Notes: generated by a model not told the origin, from the sequence alone. 64,000 bases of DNA from Opitutaceae bacterium (GCA_030648295.1 JAUSID010000139.1:62001-126000); one strand, 5' to 3'; positions 27,801 through 35,907 are shown, numbered from the stretch's first letter. Translations and numbers: made by a program.

Positions 27801-28429
27801 CCGCCGCTGGCGATGCGGGTGCTCACCTCGTTCGTGTCGCGGAAGCGCGCCTTGATCAGGCCTTGGTTCGTCAGCCCGGCGGGCGAGCCCAGGCCAAAAA
27901 GGAACGAATTGGCACCGCGATTGATATCGACCCGATCGGTGTTGTAGGAATCGAAGGGAATGTCGGTCTTGAAAAAATCGCGCGCGCGATCCGGCGCGGC
28001 GAGTCCGCGGATGCGCGTTGTCCCGTCCGGATCGCGCCGCGCATCATCGATGTTCGCATCGCCGCGGGCGCTCGCGTCGTTCGAACCGGTGAAATTGCCG
28101 AGGATACCGCCGACTTCCGTGCTGGTCGTATATTGGAAAAGCTCCTCCACCCCGGTGACTCCGAGATCGTCCATGAGTTCCTTCGTCACGACCTGAATGG
28201 ATGAGCCGATATCCTTGATATCCTGGCGCAGGCGCCCGCCTGCGAGCGTCTGCGAGGCGTAGTAGCCTTGTCCGGGTTTTTCATCGACGACAAAGGGTGA
28301 AAGCTCGATCGCCGGTTCGAGTCGCGGCGGGTCCGCTTCCTTGCCACTGGGCTGCGCGAACGCCAGCTCTAACCAGCCCAGGCACACCAGGGAGGTAGCC
28401 GAAACGAGTTTCGTGCAATCGAATTTCAT
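24860..28429 (-). CDS. TonB-dependent outer-membrane receptor
   Basis: The 1189-residue protein has a signal peptide (MKFDCTKLVSATSLVCLGWL...AFA). A short TonB-box-like segment follows (IELSPFVVDEKPGQGYYASQ). The plug domain reads LRQDIKDIGSSIQVVTKEL, then TTRIRGLAAPDRARDFF and VDINRGANSFLFGLGSPAG. A long beta barrel ends in a typical aromatic residue (LEILLTNTFRF). The PFVVDE...GY.AS.TLAGTR-like start is common in Verrucomicrobiota receptors. Its ATG overlaps the marR stop by four bases and two sulfatases follow, so it most likely imports a desulfated glycan fragment. Confidence 0.92.
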   Translation of the reverse strand: MKFDCTKLVSATSLVCLGWLELAFAQPSGKEADPPRLEPAIELSPFVVDEKPGQGYYASQTLAGGRLRQDIKDIGSSIQVVTKELMDDLGVTGVEELFQYTTSTEVGGILGNFTGSNDASARGDANIDDARRDPDGTTRIRGLAAPDRARDFFKTDIPFDSYNTDRVDINRGANSFLFGLGSPAGLTNQGLIKARFRDTNEVSTRIASGGKNPSYRGSFNLNRVLIKDTLAIHGAVLLDRTQYRQQPTYKDDARQYGAVAYRPFKNQDTVITAHVENGRIRGNAPGVLLPKQNLDTFFDYAPVARLSIDPYANLQRFGNVNGPTQVQWNALSAAEKLKFRVRDTVTPTSMGNANWGNGSYGLVYDGSTGARPAFAYTAQYRANDYAVGDPFFNPTRVARAAPFNTYPNNRSQINGVGWLVQGFTDLKTFDFSKQNLGWANDYYTRDFVNYNVGLTQVLWDGRAGFDVAYDYQDLFKRDFTAFEIGTARIYFDMNETLFLPSDPNYRTSGVVAAMPNPNYGRPFVITEATPRTYDTQREAARFTGFIKFDFAEKTKARQWLGKLLGRHTLTGLADKSTFDEKQISYSLSSFGDPEPALHIGPPNARLANGNARRVQLMSYIGPAQLDAFTNPNFKLGDFVLTPAKYQLGLPADYSIQKLSWNLGPDVTAANLGQASVVNGNEGFVLGTFTPRYVPSSNYRLQQTKVTSFAVNGQSFFWDRLLVVNTGYRQDTVKTWLNTQAPLLGPDEIPDVSPEGFSLENGSFLKIKSSVFGYGGVLNWPSQLIKLPWGGNLALHYNTSENFVPATDRVDQFHRPLSSPSGRSKDYGVSVFLWDNKVVARFNWYNSRLAGATSNVSQLFNQMFGNIFQHHGFLNADILRVDANNDGAIDDAVKNQIAVNAATGLTPDGLTRDQAAARFYPNLTKARAARASMESYLTDELKTAYNFKVLADGSNTILGDPRGVSDTNDIEAKGFEAELTFNPTPNWRIAFNAARQETILTDIAPGLTDVIEKTWLPHLTQYGDLDWDLPVGPVNGVTINQQVAVRFVDYFAVKGQEGRPQIEQRKWRLNMVTRYSFSEGRLKGFSIGGALRWEDRFANGYPIYTDPNGVVLPDISKPYFSEATTSCDLMFGYRRRIMGNKDWTAQLNARNLQNWSGDRVSVISRQPDGSIARVRFDPALEILLTNTFRF

Positions 28430-28923
28430 GGTTCGGGGTCTGCAGGTTTCAGGTGCTCGTGCAAGTTGTGGATGACGCGGGAGAGATCGCCGCGCAGCCG
28501 GCGCGCAGCAACCGGCGTGAATCCGTGCTCCAACACCTCCCGCATCTGCGCTGCGACCGCCTGGCAGCGCGGCTCGAGGCTCCGCGCTTTTCGCGTCAGG
28601 CTGATTCGCACGGCCCGCTTGTCCACTGCGTCCCGCACGCGCGATATGAGTCCCTCGCGTTCCAGGCCTTGGACGGTCTCGGTTACCGATGATGGAGCCA
28701 GGCCGGTCCGCGCCGTAAGATCGCGCAAGGTCAAATTATCTTCGGTGAAAAGAGCAAAGAGCAAATGGCCCATGCCCGGCCGAATATGTTCCGCCAGCCC
28801 ATCGGCCTCCAGTTGCTCTTGCAAAAAGACAATGTAATTCAGGTAGACGCGCCCGATCAATACCCAGAGATCATCGGAGGCCTTCGCCGGAGTGGCAATC
28901 AGGTGGCGTTCCTTGTAGCGCAT
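28426..28923 (-). CDS. MarR-family transcriptional regulator
   Basis: The 165-residue winged-helix regulator has the core MGHLLFALFTEDNLTLRDLT, the recognition region TGLAPSSVTETVQGLEREGL and the wing ISRVRDAVDKRAVRISLT, all typical of MarR. It starts MRYKERHLIATPAKASDDL and ends HEHLKPADPEP. The stop overlaps the ATG of the TonB receptor gene, so regulator and receptor should be translated together. MarR proteins usually repress their own operon and release DNA on binding a small, often aromatic or phenolic ligand. The ligand here is unknown. A decayed relative lies at 16720-16830. Confidence 0.9.
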   Translation of the reverse strand: MRYKERHLIATPAKASDDLWVLIGRVYLNYIVFLQEQLEADGLAEHIRPGMGHLLFALFTEDNLTLRDLTARTGLAPSSVTETVQGLEREGLISRVRDAVDKRAVRISLTRKARSLEPRCQAVAAQMREVLEHGFTPVAARRLRGDLSRVIHNLHEHLKPADPEP

Positions 28924-28972
28924 GACGATTGGCAGCGGGGGGCGGCAGTGCTGGTCGAATCCGGGTGCCTGC

Positions 28973-30577
28973 TCAGCGGCTGCCGGTCAGCGACGGTTTC
29001 CGCGTCGATTCGCGAGCCTTGGTTTCGCCAATCCACATCTGCCATTCGCGTTTCAATTCTTCAGCGACGCGCGGATACTCGTCGATCACGTTGTCGGTTT
29101 CCGTCTGATCATGGGAGACATCGTAAAGCTCCCAAGGCTCGTTGTTGTCCGACACCAATTTCCAGTTGTCCTTCCGGATGGCTTTGCCATTGGCCCACTG
29201 CCAATAGAGCGGCTTTCCCCGGACCGGAAGGCGGTGATCGAACAATGGCGCAAGATTGATTCCATCCATCGCTTCGACCTCCTCTCCTTTTCGGTTGTGG
29301 GTCGGGTAGGACGCTCCGATGAGGTGCAGAAGGGTCGGCATGATGTCGATGAGATGGGCGGGAAAGGCGGTGATGCGCCCCGGCTGCCGAATCTTGTCCT
29401 TCCACGATACAATCAGCGGAGTGGCAATTCCTCCCTCGTGACTGTCCGCTTTGTACAAGCGAAAGGGCGTGTTGCTCACATTCGCCCAGGAGAGGTTCAA
29501 CGAAGTCCACCGCCCGACGCTCCCGATCGGCAGCGACGGATCCGATTCCTTGCCCCTCGCCCAAAGCCAGGATTGGGGATCGGACTGTGATTGCGCGCCG
29601 TTGTCCGACATGAAGAGGATTATCGTGTTTGCGAGCTGGCCGAGTTCCTCCAGCTTGCCCAGCAGCCGGCCGATATTCTGGTCCACCCGATCAATCATCG
29701 CGGCGTAGGTGGCCATGATTGCATCCCGTGCCGCCTTTTCCTCCGCGAAGAGCTTCGCCCAGTCTTCGTAAGTGGGTGCGGACAGCGGATAGGTGCGATC
29801 GAGCATTCCCATCTCCACCTGCCGCTCGTAACGTTTGCGGCGAATCGACTCGTATCCTTCCATATAGCTGCCGATGTATTTTTTGATGTCGGCCGGCCAC
29901 GCCATCAGCGGGTCATGTGGAGCGGTGTAGGCCACATAGAGAAAGAATGGCTTTGATTCGCCTTTATACTGATCGAGAAAACCAATCGCATGGTTGGTGA
30001 AATAGTCGGTGGAATAGAAATCCCCTTCCTCGGGCGTGTAGGGCGTCCGGATCTCATGGTCGATGCCCCACTTCCGTTCTCCGAAATTGCCCTGCTTGTT
30101 TGCCGGCACGGGTTCGCCGGCGCGCCGCTTGCCGGGATTGAAATGATTGGAGGCACCATCCATCAGTCCCCAATATCGATCGAACCCGAACCGGACCGGG
30201 TTTTCCTCACCGTGGTGCTTCCCGGTCATCAACGTGCGGTAGCCCGAATTTTGCAGGACTTCAGCGACGGTGACCGCGTTGGTGAACGACAACGGCTTGT
30301 CGCCCATGCCGACCCGTTGCGCATACTGGCCCGTCAAAAGGCAGGCGCGGGACGGAAAACATTTGGCGGTATTATGAAACCGGCTGAACCGAAGCCCATT
30401 CCTGGCGAGCCGATCCAAATTGGGTGTCGCGATTTCCCCGCCATAGCAGCCGATGTCCGAGAAGCCCATGTCATCGACCATGATCATGACGACGTTTGGC
30501 CGCTTGTCGTCCTTGCCGTGGGAAAGGACAGTCACGACAATCGAAAACAGAAGGACATGGATCTTAGCCGGAGCCAT
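28973..30577 (-). CDS. Secreted arylsulfatase-family sulfatase (Cys type)
   Basis: The 534-residue product from ATG 30577 begins MAPAKIHVLLFSIVVTVLSH as a signal peptide. It continues RPNVVMIMVDDMGFSDIGCYG. The active-site motif KCFPSRACLLTG has the formylglycine cysteine at about residue 73. The blocks MTGKHHGEENPVRFGFDRYWG, YVAYTAPHDPLMAWP and IILFMSDNGAQSQSD follow the arylsulfatase pattern and are closely similar to the sulfatase at 21616-23226. A much longer frame upstream lacks a signal peptide and is disfavoured. It lies 49 bases upstream of marR in the same operon. Confidence 0.9.
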   Translation of the reverse strand: MAPAKIHVLLFSIVVTVLSHGKDDKRPNVVMIMVDDMGFSDIGCYGGEIATPNLDRLARNGLRFSRFHNTAKCFPSRACLLTGQYAQRVGMGDKPLSFTNAVTVAEVLQNSGYRTLMTGKHHGEENPVRFGFDRYWGLMDGASNHFNPGKRRAGEPVPANKQGNFGERKWGIDHEIRTPYTPEEGDFYSTDYFTNHAIGFLDQYKGESKPFFLYVAYTAPHDPLMAWPADIKKYIGSYMEGYESIRRKRYERQVEMGMLDRTYPLSAPTYEDWAKLFAEEKAARDAIMATYAAMIDRVDQNIGRLLGKLEELGQLANTIILFMSDNGAQSQSDPQSWLWARGKESDPSLPIGSVGRWTSLNLSWANVSNTPFRLYKADSHEGGIATPLIVSWKDKIRQPGRITAFPAHLIDIMPTLLHLIGASYPTHNRKGEEVEAMDGINLAPLFDHRLPVRGKPLYWQWANGKAIRKDNWKLVSDNNEPWELYDVSHDQTETDNVIDEYPRVAEELKREWQMWIGETKARESTRKPSLTGSR

Positions 30578-30772
30578 GCAGGGGAGGTGGCGCGGCTTGC
30601 TCCTCAAGCCGCTTTTTTCGAGTGAACAGTCCAAGGGCGTTGAGGAGCAACGCACACCACCATTCAGTAGATTCGATTGCATCGGTGGAATGCGCTCCGA
30701 CTGCATCGTTCCAGCTTGATCATGATTGAACGGGGATGGCAAAAGTCCAAATCGCGGCGGCATCCCATGGTT

Positions 30773-31927
30773 CTACCGCGCGGCTTTCCCGACAAACCAT
30801 GGCCGGGCGGTCGGATCGGTGGTTAGAAATTTGATCAACTGATCAGCCACTTTGCGCCGGCCGAGTTCCGAGAGGTGGGTGCCGCCGGTATTGGCGTCCT
30901 CCCGCTTCCACACCAACTCGTCAAACTTCCGGCCTTTCTCACCGTCAGCCCACAGATACGGCCCCCACAACAACAGCGGAGCCTTGCCCTCGGTATAACG
31001 GAGTGCCGCGTTGCCTCCGATTTGGTCTTGGATAAGCCAGCGGATGGTGAAGGCGCTCTCGTAGGCGTAGGGTTCCGGATTCAACGGGCCGCGGGCGTAA
31101 CCGGCGTAGGTCCGGCTGGAGAGATACGCGATCCGCAGGTTCGGGAACCGCTGCCTGAGCAGTTGGAGAACCTGCGCCATATCGTCCTTCAACACCTGTG
31201 CGTGCCCGGGAAATTCGCCGAGTTCCGACGGCATGGCTCGCGCGTGCTTGACCCACGCGGCCTGCACCTGGAGCGGTGAAACACCGGCCAATTGAATGCG
31301 CTCATCGACCGTTTGCCATAATTGGGTGCCACGCAATTCACCGGACACCCACCGAGCCGCGTCGGCGCCGCCGATGGCACAGTCGACGAGGACCAAGGCG
31401 GGGTTTTTGCGCCGATCGGCGTTGGCTACCTCGATGAAGGTCTGCGACTCCTGGGTGGTGTTCGACATCCCGTGGGTAATCATGACGATCTTTCCGCTCG
31501 CAGACGGCCTGCCCGAGGTGTCGAGCGGTTGGATCTTGGCGGCTTCCGCCATCGCGGCCCGCAGATGCACATCGGACGGCCCGTTCCGGCCGCCACCATA
31601 TAGCCCGCCGTCTTCGCCTTTGTAGCGCTCGGTCGAGTTCATGTCCGTTAGAGGCACAAAGCCACGAAACGGCTTGCCGGGATCGTCCTTCGGCGCGGTG
31701 GTGTGCTTGGGACTTTGCGCTTTTTCGCCGCCACGCGCGGCCATTGCCCGATCCAAATATATCTTTTCCTCGGGCGTGAGCGGCTTGCCACTTTTCGATT
31801 TCTGACGGATCTCCCTGGACTTCTGGAGGTCGATCGGTTCGTCGGCGGCGCGGACGGCACCGAACGTCATGGCGATCAGCAGGGCGGCTGACCCAATGAC
31901 AATTTTGAAGCCGTGTCTATGATTCAT
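30773..31927 (-). CDS. Secreted SGNH-type esterase-like protein with N-terminal helical module
   Basis: The 384-residue product has a signal peptide (FKIVIGSAALLIAMTFGAVRA). One copy of the charged module lies at residues 29-67 (DEPIDLQKSREIRQK, KPLTPEEKIYLDRAMAARGG). The linker FRGFVPLTDMNS and the YKGEDGGLYGGGRNGP block follow. The main domain has ITHGMSNTTQESQTF (probable serine block), LVDCAIGGADAARWV and a C-terminal HLSELGRRKVADQLIKF with a candidate catalytic histidine. It parallels 15345-16661 throughout. It starts 12 bases after the upstream esterase ends, so it is in the same operon. Hydrolysis of acyl esters on glycans is plausible but unproven. Confidence 0.65.
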   Translation of the reverse strand: MNHRHGFKIVIGSAALLIAMTFGAVRAADEPIDLQKSREIRQKSKSGKPLTPEEKIYLDRAMAARGGEKAQSPKHTTAPKDDPGKPFRGFVPLTDMNSTERYKGEDGGLYGGGRNGPSDVHLRAAMAEAAKIQPLDTSGRPSASGKIVMITHGMSNTTQESQTFIEVANADRRKNPALVLVDCAIGGADAARWVSGELRGTQLWQTVDERIQLAGVSPLQVQAAWVKHARAMPSELGEFPGHAQVLKDDMAQVLQLLRQRFPNLRIAYLSSRTYAGYARGPLNPEPYAYESAFTIRWLIQDQIGGNAALRYTEGKAPLLLWGPYLWADGEKGRKFDELVWKREDANTGGTHLSELGRRKVADQLIKFLTTDPTARPWFVGKAAR

Positions 31928-31939
31928 GGCGACGATTTC

Positions 31940-33082
31940 CTATTGTTTCGCGCCCTTTGCCTCTCCGCCGCCGCGCGCTGCCATCGCCCGATCCAAATAT
32001 GCTTTCTCCTCCGGCGTCACGGGCTGGCCGCTCCGGGTTTTCTGTCGGATTTCTCTGACCTTCTGCATGTCGATTGGGTCGGCCCCCGCTTCGCTGACCA
32101 ATGCGTTGGGCACCACCGCTGTCCGAGGCGGCGGTTGCGCACGCGGCAGGTGTCGATTGAACCACTGTACGCTCTCACGTGCGTAAAGACGCGCCCGCTC
32201 CGGATCCCCAAACGTCGGACCGTGTGTTCCTCCCTCAATCCGCACCAGCTTGGCCTCAACGCCGGACTTCCGCAGAACGCGCTCGAAAAGTTCCGCCTGC
32301 GCGAACGGAACGGTCGTGTCCGCGTCGCCATGCACCAGCAGGAATGCAGGGTCATCCGCGGACACGTAGGTGAATGGGGACACCTCGCAATAACGTCGGT
32401 TGGCGGGCGACGCGGGATCTTCATCCATCGGCATGCCGACGAATTTCACCACTTGCGGCACTTGCGGCATCAGGCGAAGGTCGCTGGGAGTTGCGCGCGC
32501 GACGACCGTCTGCACCTTCGCACTTTCCCGCTCGATGGGATTTGCAGCCTTGGAATCACCATGCCCATCAAGCACACCGAGCATGCTCACGAGGTGCCCA
32601 CCAGAAGATCCACCGATCGCCCCTATCCGGTCGGGGTCAATGCCGTATTCTCGCGCATTGTGCCGTATGAAACGCACCGCCCGCTGCACGTCCTCCACCG
32701 CGGCTGGATAAGGGAAGGCCGAAGACCCACGATGGTTTACGCAGAACACATTGTACCCCTCCTTGACCAGCGCCGACACCTCCGCCGAGTTTCCGGTCCC
32801 CCGCTTCAACTGCGGCGCATCATAGCCGGGACCGCCCGCTTGCCAGCCACTCCCTTTGATGTGAATCACTCCAAACCCGTTGGACTGCGCAGGACGATAT
32901 ACATCCATCAGCAACGCGAGCCCAGAGTACATGCCGTAGACCACGTTGTTTTCCGTCGGAGTCTGCGCGTGGACGGGGCCCAAGCTACCTATAATCATCG
33001 CCGCCAAGGCGAGGACGGAAACGACGACCGTCCGGATTTCCCATCGGCTACGACGGATGGGACACTCGCTATATGTAGTCAT
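31940..33082 (-). CDS. Secreted BD-FAE-like alpha/beta esterase with C-terminal helical module
   Basis: The 380-residue product from ATG 33082 has a signal peptide (VVVSVLALAAMIIGSLGPVHA). Its hydrolase fold shows IHIKGSGWQAGG as the oxyanion loop, NHRGSSAFPYPAAVEDVQRA, the elbow IGGSSGGHLVSML, LLVHGDADTTVP with the acid and EGGTHGPTFGD with the histidine. After the fold, near the C-terminus (31967-32080), it carries the same charged module that other island proteins carry at their N-terminus: DPIDMQKVREIRQK and PVTPEEKAYLDRAMAARGG. The module's position at the other end of the protein is unusual. Confidence 0.75.
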   Translation of the reverse strand: MTTYSECPIRRSRWEIRTVVVSVLALAAMIIGSLGPVHAQTPTENNVVYGMYSGLALLMDVYRPAQSNGFGVIHIKGSGWQAGGPGYDAPQLKRGTGNSAEVSALVKEGYNVFCVNHRGSSAFPYPAAVEDVQRAVRFIRHNAREYGIDPDRIGAIGGSSGGHLVSMLGVLDGHGDSKAANPIERESAKVQTVVARATPSDLRLMPQVPQVVKFVGMPMDEDPASPANRRYCEVSPFTYVSADDPAFLLVHGDADTTVPFAQAELFERVLRKSGVEAKLVRIEGGTHGPTFGDPERARLYARESVQWFNRHLPRAQPPPRTAVVPNALVSEAGADPIDMQKVREIRQKTRSGQPVTPEEKAYLDRAMAARGGGEAKGAKQ

Positions 33083-33183
33083 GGTTGGAAGCGGAGATTC
33101 AAACTGGTTGGTGGAAATATGATTTTGATAGCGGCTGGCGACAAGTGGCACCGCTCAAGAAAACAGGGATTTCCGGCCAGACA

Positions 33184-34326
33184 CTACTTATTCCCTTTTT
33201 CAACTCCCGGGCCAACCGACACCTGCTTGATCAGCGACTTGTCCAGCGGCTTCGGTTGCGTCGGCAGGTTTTTCTTGATGAAGGCGTGACTGTCGTTGAA
33301 GCACTTTCGGGCCGCCTCGGGGGTGCCACGGCCCCAGTAAAATCCGTGCGGCTGCTCTGGGTAGATGATCACCTCGACATTCTTCTCCGCCACTTTCAGC
33401 TCCGGGATGATGATCTCGTGGTTGATCTTTTTGAGCGGGTGCTGGTCACCGTGCACGATGAGAACGGGACAGGCGATCTTGCGAATCTTCGCGCGAGTGA
33501 AATTCTGGAGTTCGGGGGTGTAGAAGGACTTCGGGTTCTCCATGATCGTCATCAAACCCCGGTTATCCTTGGTCATCATACCGGTGAATAGCACGCTTGC
33601 CGGCTCGCCTGCCACAACGGCGCAGAGCTTCGCTTCACCGGCCAACTCCAGCGCCAGACTGCCGCCACCGCTGCCGCCAAAAAGGACCACGCTCTTCGGG
33701 TCCACCTCGGGCATTTTCTTGACGTGCGCGATGATCGCCAGGCAATCGACGAGCGCATCCCGTGTCTGTGGGTCGTCCCGCCTGCTGCGGAACGTGGCGT
33801 TGACCACCACATACCCGGCGGCGAGAAACCGGCCCCGAGTCGGCTGATTCCGCGACTCCGTCTGCAACTCTTGCACGTCGTGCTGCCCCAATCCGCCGTG
33901 CAGGAACACGATGGCCGGGAACGGCCCTTGGCCGGGCGGCTTGCGGACTACTGCCAGAGCCTTGTTCTTGTCTGCAGTCGGCACCTCGATGACTTCCAGC
34001 GGGCAGGCCTTTTCGGAAACCGTGAAGACTTCGGACGCGCCACCCTTCACTTCGCGCGTGGCCCGATTGAGTTCATCATCAACCGCGGACGGTTGCTTGG
34101 ATAGCGGCGGGCCGCGCTCTTTCTGACGGGCATTCCGTGCTTCAACGCCGCGATCGTAATAGGCTTGTTCTTTCGCCGACAACTTCTCGCCCTTCTGCAC
34201 GCGGCCGCGCAGCTCACGCACCCGCTGCATGTCGATCGGATCGTCGGCCGCAAGCGCGTCCACCGTGATGGTCAAACAAAGCAAGACGCCGGTACAGATG
34301 GCCCAAATTCCGTGGTGCGTTTTCAT
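33184..34326 (-). CDS. Secreted alpha/beta hydrolase with N-terminal helical module
   Basis: This 380-residue paralogue of the two hydrolases at 12873-14937 differs by an extra module between signal peptide and core. The signal peptide is MKTHHGIWAICTGVLLCLTI. The module at residues 28-67 reads DDPIDMQRVRELRGR and KLSAKEQAYYDRGVEARNAR. The hydrolase core has IVFLHGGLGQHDVQEL, the elbow FGGSGGGSLALELAG, LIVHGDQHPLKKIN and QPHGFYWGRG with the histidine. It lies within the island's minus-strand operon between two other esterases. Its substrate is unknown; de-esterification of a glycan is inferred from context. Confidence 0.8.
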   Translation of the reverse strand: MKTHHGIWAICTGVLLCLTITVDALAADDPIDMQRVRELRGRVQKGEKLSAKEQAYYDRGVEARNARQKERGPPLSKQPSAVDDELNRATREVKGGASEVFTVSEKACPLEVIEVPTADKNKALAVVRKPPGQGPFPAIVFLHGGLGQHDVQELQTESRNQPTRGRFLAAGYVVVNATFRSRRDDPQTRDALVDCLAIIAHVKKMPEVDPKSVVLFGGSGGGSLALELAGEAKLCAVVAGEPASVLFTGMMTKDNRGLMTIMENPKSFYTPELQNFTRAKIRKIACPVLIVHGDQHPLKKINHEIIIPELKVAEKNVEVIIYPEQPHGFYWGRGTPEAARKCFNDSHAFIKKNLPTQPKPLDKSLIKQVSVGPGVEKGNK

Positions 34327-34399
34327 CAGGTGAATTTACTTTGACCCGCGAAAAATTTCTCTTTTCGCGATCCGCGTTTCTTCTTTCGCCGCAGATTTA

Positions 34400-35395
34400 T
34401 TAGCGGGAATTGGCGGATACCATGGGATCAAAACGCATCAACACCGCGGCGGGGTCGGCCTTGATTTTCGGCGGCCCCTGGAGATAACCGAGCGACGTGA
34501 GGAATTCGTCGGCCTTGCGCGCGGTGGCTTCGTGCCAGGGCGCCCCGTTGAAGAAACCATGCCGGTTTTTATCCGCGGTCCATACTTCGCAACGCGTGCC
34601 CTGCGCGTCTGCTTTACGGCAGAATTCGCGGGCGACTTCGAGGAACTCCCGATCCTCCGTTCCGAAGAACATGATGGTCGGCGGCTCATCCTTCTGTGGC
34701 GTGTTCAACTCCATGACCTGCGCGCTCACCAAAGCCTGCTCGGCGCTTGCGCCAGCCTTTCCGATGACACGCAACACGCGCTCTCCCATGGCCGGATTGA
34801 AAAGAACCAGCGCGCACGGGCGCGGCGAGAGCCTGACGTCGTCGTCCGTTGCATCGGGCCCAGTCGCCCGCGCCACCAGCAGCGACAACGTACCTCCCGC
34901 CGATCCACCCGACGCGATCACTTTATCCGGGGCAATCCCAAGTTCGCCCGCATGGCTCTTGACCCAGCGCATTGCGCTGCGCGCATCTTCGACGCATTTG
35001 TCAATAAGGGTGCCGTGCGTTCCCTTGACACGGTATTCAGGACAGACCGTGACCAGCCCGCGCGAAGCGAAATAATCCGCCTGCCAGAAGAATTGCGATG
35101 GCGTGCCATGGTTGAATCCGCCGCCAAACCACAAAACCATTGCTGGCCGCCGGTCGGAGGCGGACCAGCCCGGCGGTAAATAAAAGTGCAGCTTCAACTG
35201 GCCCTGTGGCGTGGTCTTGAACACCACCACTTTGTCCACCGCGCGCGAGGGACGGAATTTCGGCGCATCGTCGTCCCGCCGCGGGCCGGAATCGGCTTCC
35301 TTTTTTTTCCGTTGCGCCGTATCAGCGCCCTGAAGCAGCGGCAAATTGTTGATGGCGAGTGTTGCCGCCAACAAGAGCCAAAATGGGGTTCTCAT
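34400..35395 (-). CDS. Secreted alpha/beta hydrolase (BD-FAE-like)
   Basis: The 331-residue product starts MRTPFWLLLAATLAINNLPL as a signal peptide. A lysine/aspartate-rich linker (AQRKKKEADSGPRRDDD) follows. The fold shows MVLWFGGGFNHGTPSQF, EYRVKGTHGTLIDKCVEDAR, the elbow ASGGSAGGTLSLLVA, MFFGTEDREFLEVA and NRHGFFNGAP with the histidine. It would act as a secreted carboxylesterase or acetyl esterase. It is the first gene of the long minus-strand run 35395-21616. A relic of a second copy lies at 15050-15227. Confidence 0.8.
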   Translation of the reverse strand: MRTPFWLLLAATLAINNLPLLQGADTAQRKKKEADSGPRRDDDAPKFRPSRAVDKVVVFKTTPQGQLKLHFYLPPGWSASDRRPAMVLWFGGGFNHGTPSQFFWQADYFASRGLVTVCPEYRVKGTHGTLIDKCVEDARSAMRWVKSHAGELGIAPDKVIASGGSAGGTLSLLVARATGPDATDDDVRLSPRPCALVLFNPAMGERVLRVIGKAGASAEQALVSAQVMELNTPQKDEPPTIMFFGTEDREFLEVAREFCRKADAQGTRCEVWTADKNRHGFFNGAPWHEATARKADEFLTSLGYLQGPPKIKADPAAVLMRFDPMVSANSR

Positions 35396-35544
35396 ACGCG
35401 TATTTAGATTCGCTCCCCGTTGGGTTCAGACGGGCCTGATCTACGTTTCGGATCCGAAACAGTACGTTCTTATGCGTCAAGTTGAAACCTTGCCAGAAAT
35501 GCCCTGCATGCTCCGGCGCGCTCCGGCTCACCGGACGACTTTGT

Positions 35545-35618
35545 GGCTGCGCAACCGCGAAGATTTGCCAGGAAATTTGCCAGTGGATTTGCCACTAAAG
35601 AATGTTCGATTGAATTGG
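35545..35618. repeat. 74-base repeat with three 12-base ATTTGCCA iterations (copy 1)
   Basis: The stretch contains GATTTGCCAGGA, AATTTGCCAGTG and GATTTGCCACTA in direct tandem, a 12-base period. It is embedded in a longer segment that recurs imperfectly at 38959-39030 (GGCTGCGCA upstream, TTCG(A/G)TTGAAT downstream). Such iterations resemble integrase arm-type sites, which is an inference. Confidence 0.55.
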
Positions 35619-35709
35619 TGGGCAGTGGTTATCACTGTGATCCTATTCTAATCCCTCGTAACAACTCAAAAGCACGCTCAGCGAAGCTTTTCGATTGTTG
35701 GGCCGGTGA

Positions 35710-35734
35710 GGTTCGAATCCCTCCCTCTCCGCCA
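35710..35734 (+). other. Putative attachment site attR (copy of tRNA-Ser 3' end)
   Basis: These 25 bases are identical to 12103-12127, from the T-arm to the CCA of tRNA-Ser. The rest of a tRNA is absent upstream, so this is a duplicated target rather than a gene. With 12103-12127 it brackets about 23.6 kb. Confidence 0.75.
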
Positions 35735-35888
35735 TTTGCGCTCCGCGCAAATGGAGGGTTTCGCGAAGCGAAACCGCAGCCGCGCAGCGGATGCGGGGGA
35801 GGGATGAGAACGAAGTTCGACGGAGCGAGTCTGCGCGCGGAGATGGGGCGCGCGAAGCGCGAGTGCGAAGCACCAGCCGGAGGCTGCC

Positions 35889-35907
35889 AATCCCTCCCTC
35901 TCCGCCA
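35889..35907 (+). other. Partial att copy (19 bases of tRNA-Ser 3' end)
   Basis: AATCCCTCCCTCTCCGCCA repeats the last 19 bases of the tRNA. Between this and the 35710 copy lie only about 150 bases of GC-rich sequence with no gene. It suggests a second integration or excision event at the same junction. Confidence 0.65.

Noticed and set aside
26729-28204. A 491-codon open frame opposite the second TonB receptor
   Set aside because: The minus-strand frame is a clear receptor with plug and barrel. The plus frame has arginine-rich low-information sequence and no signal or domain.
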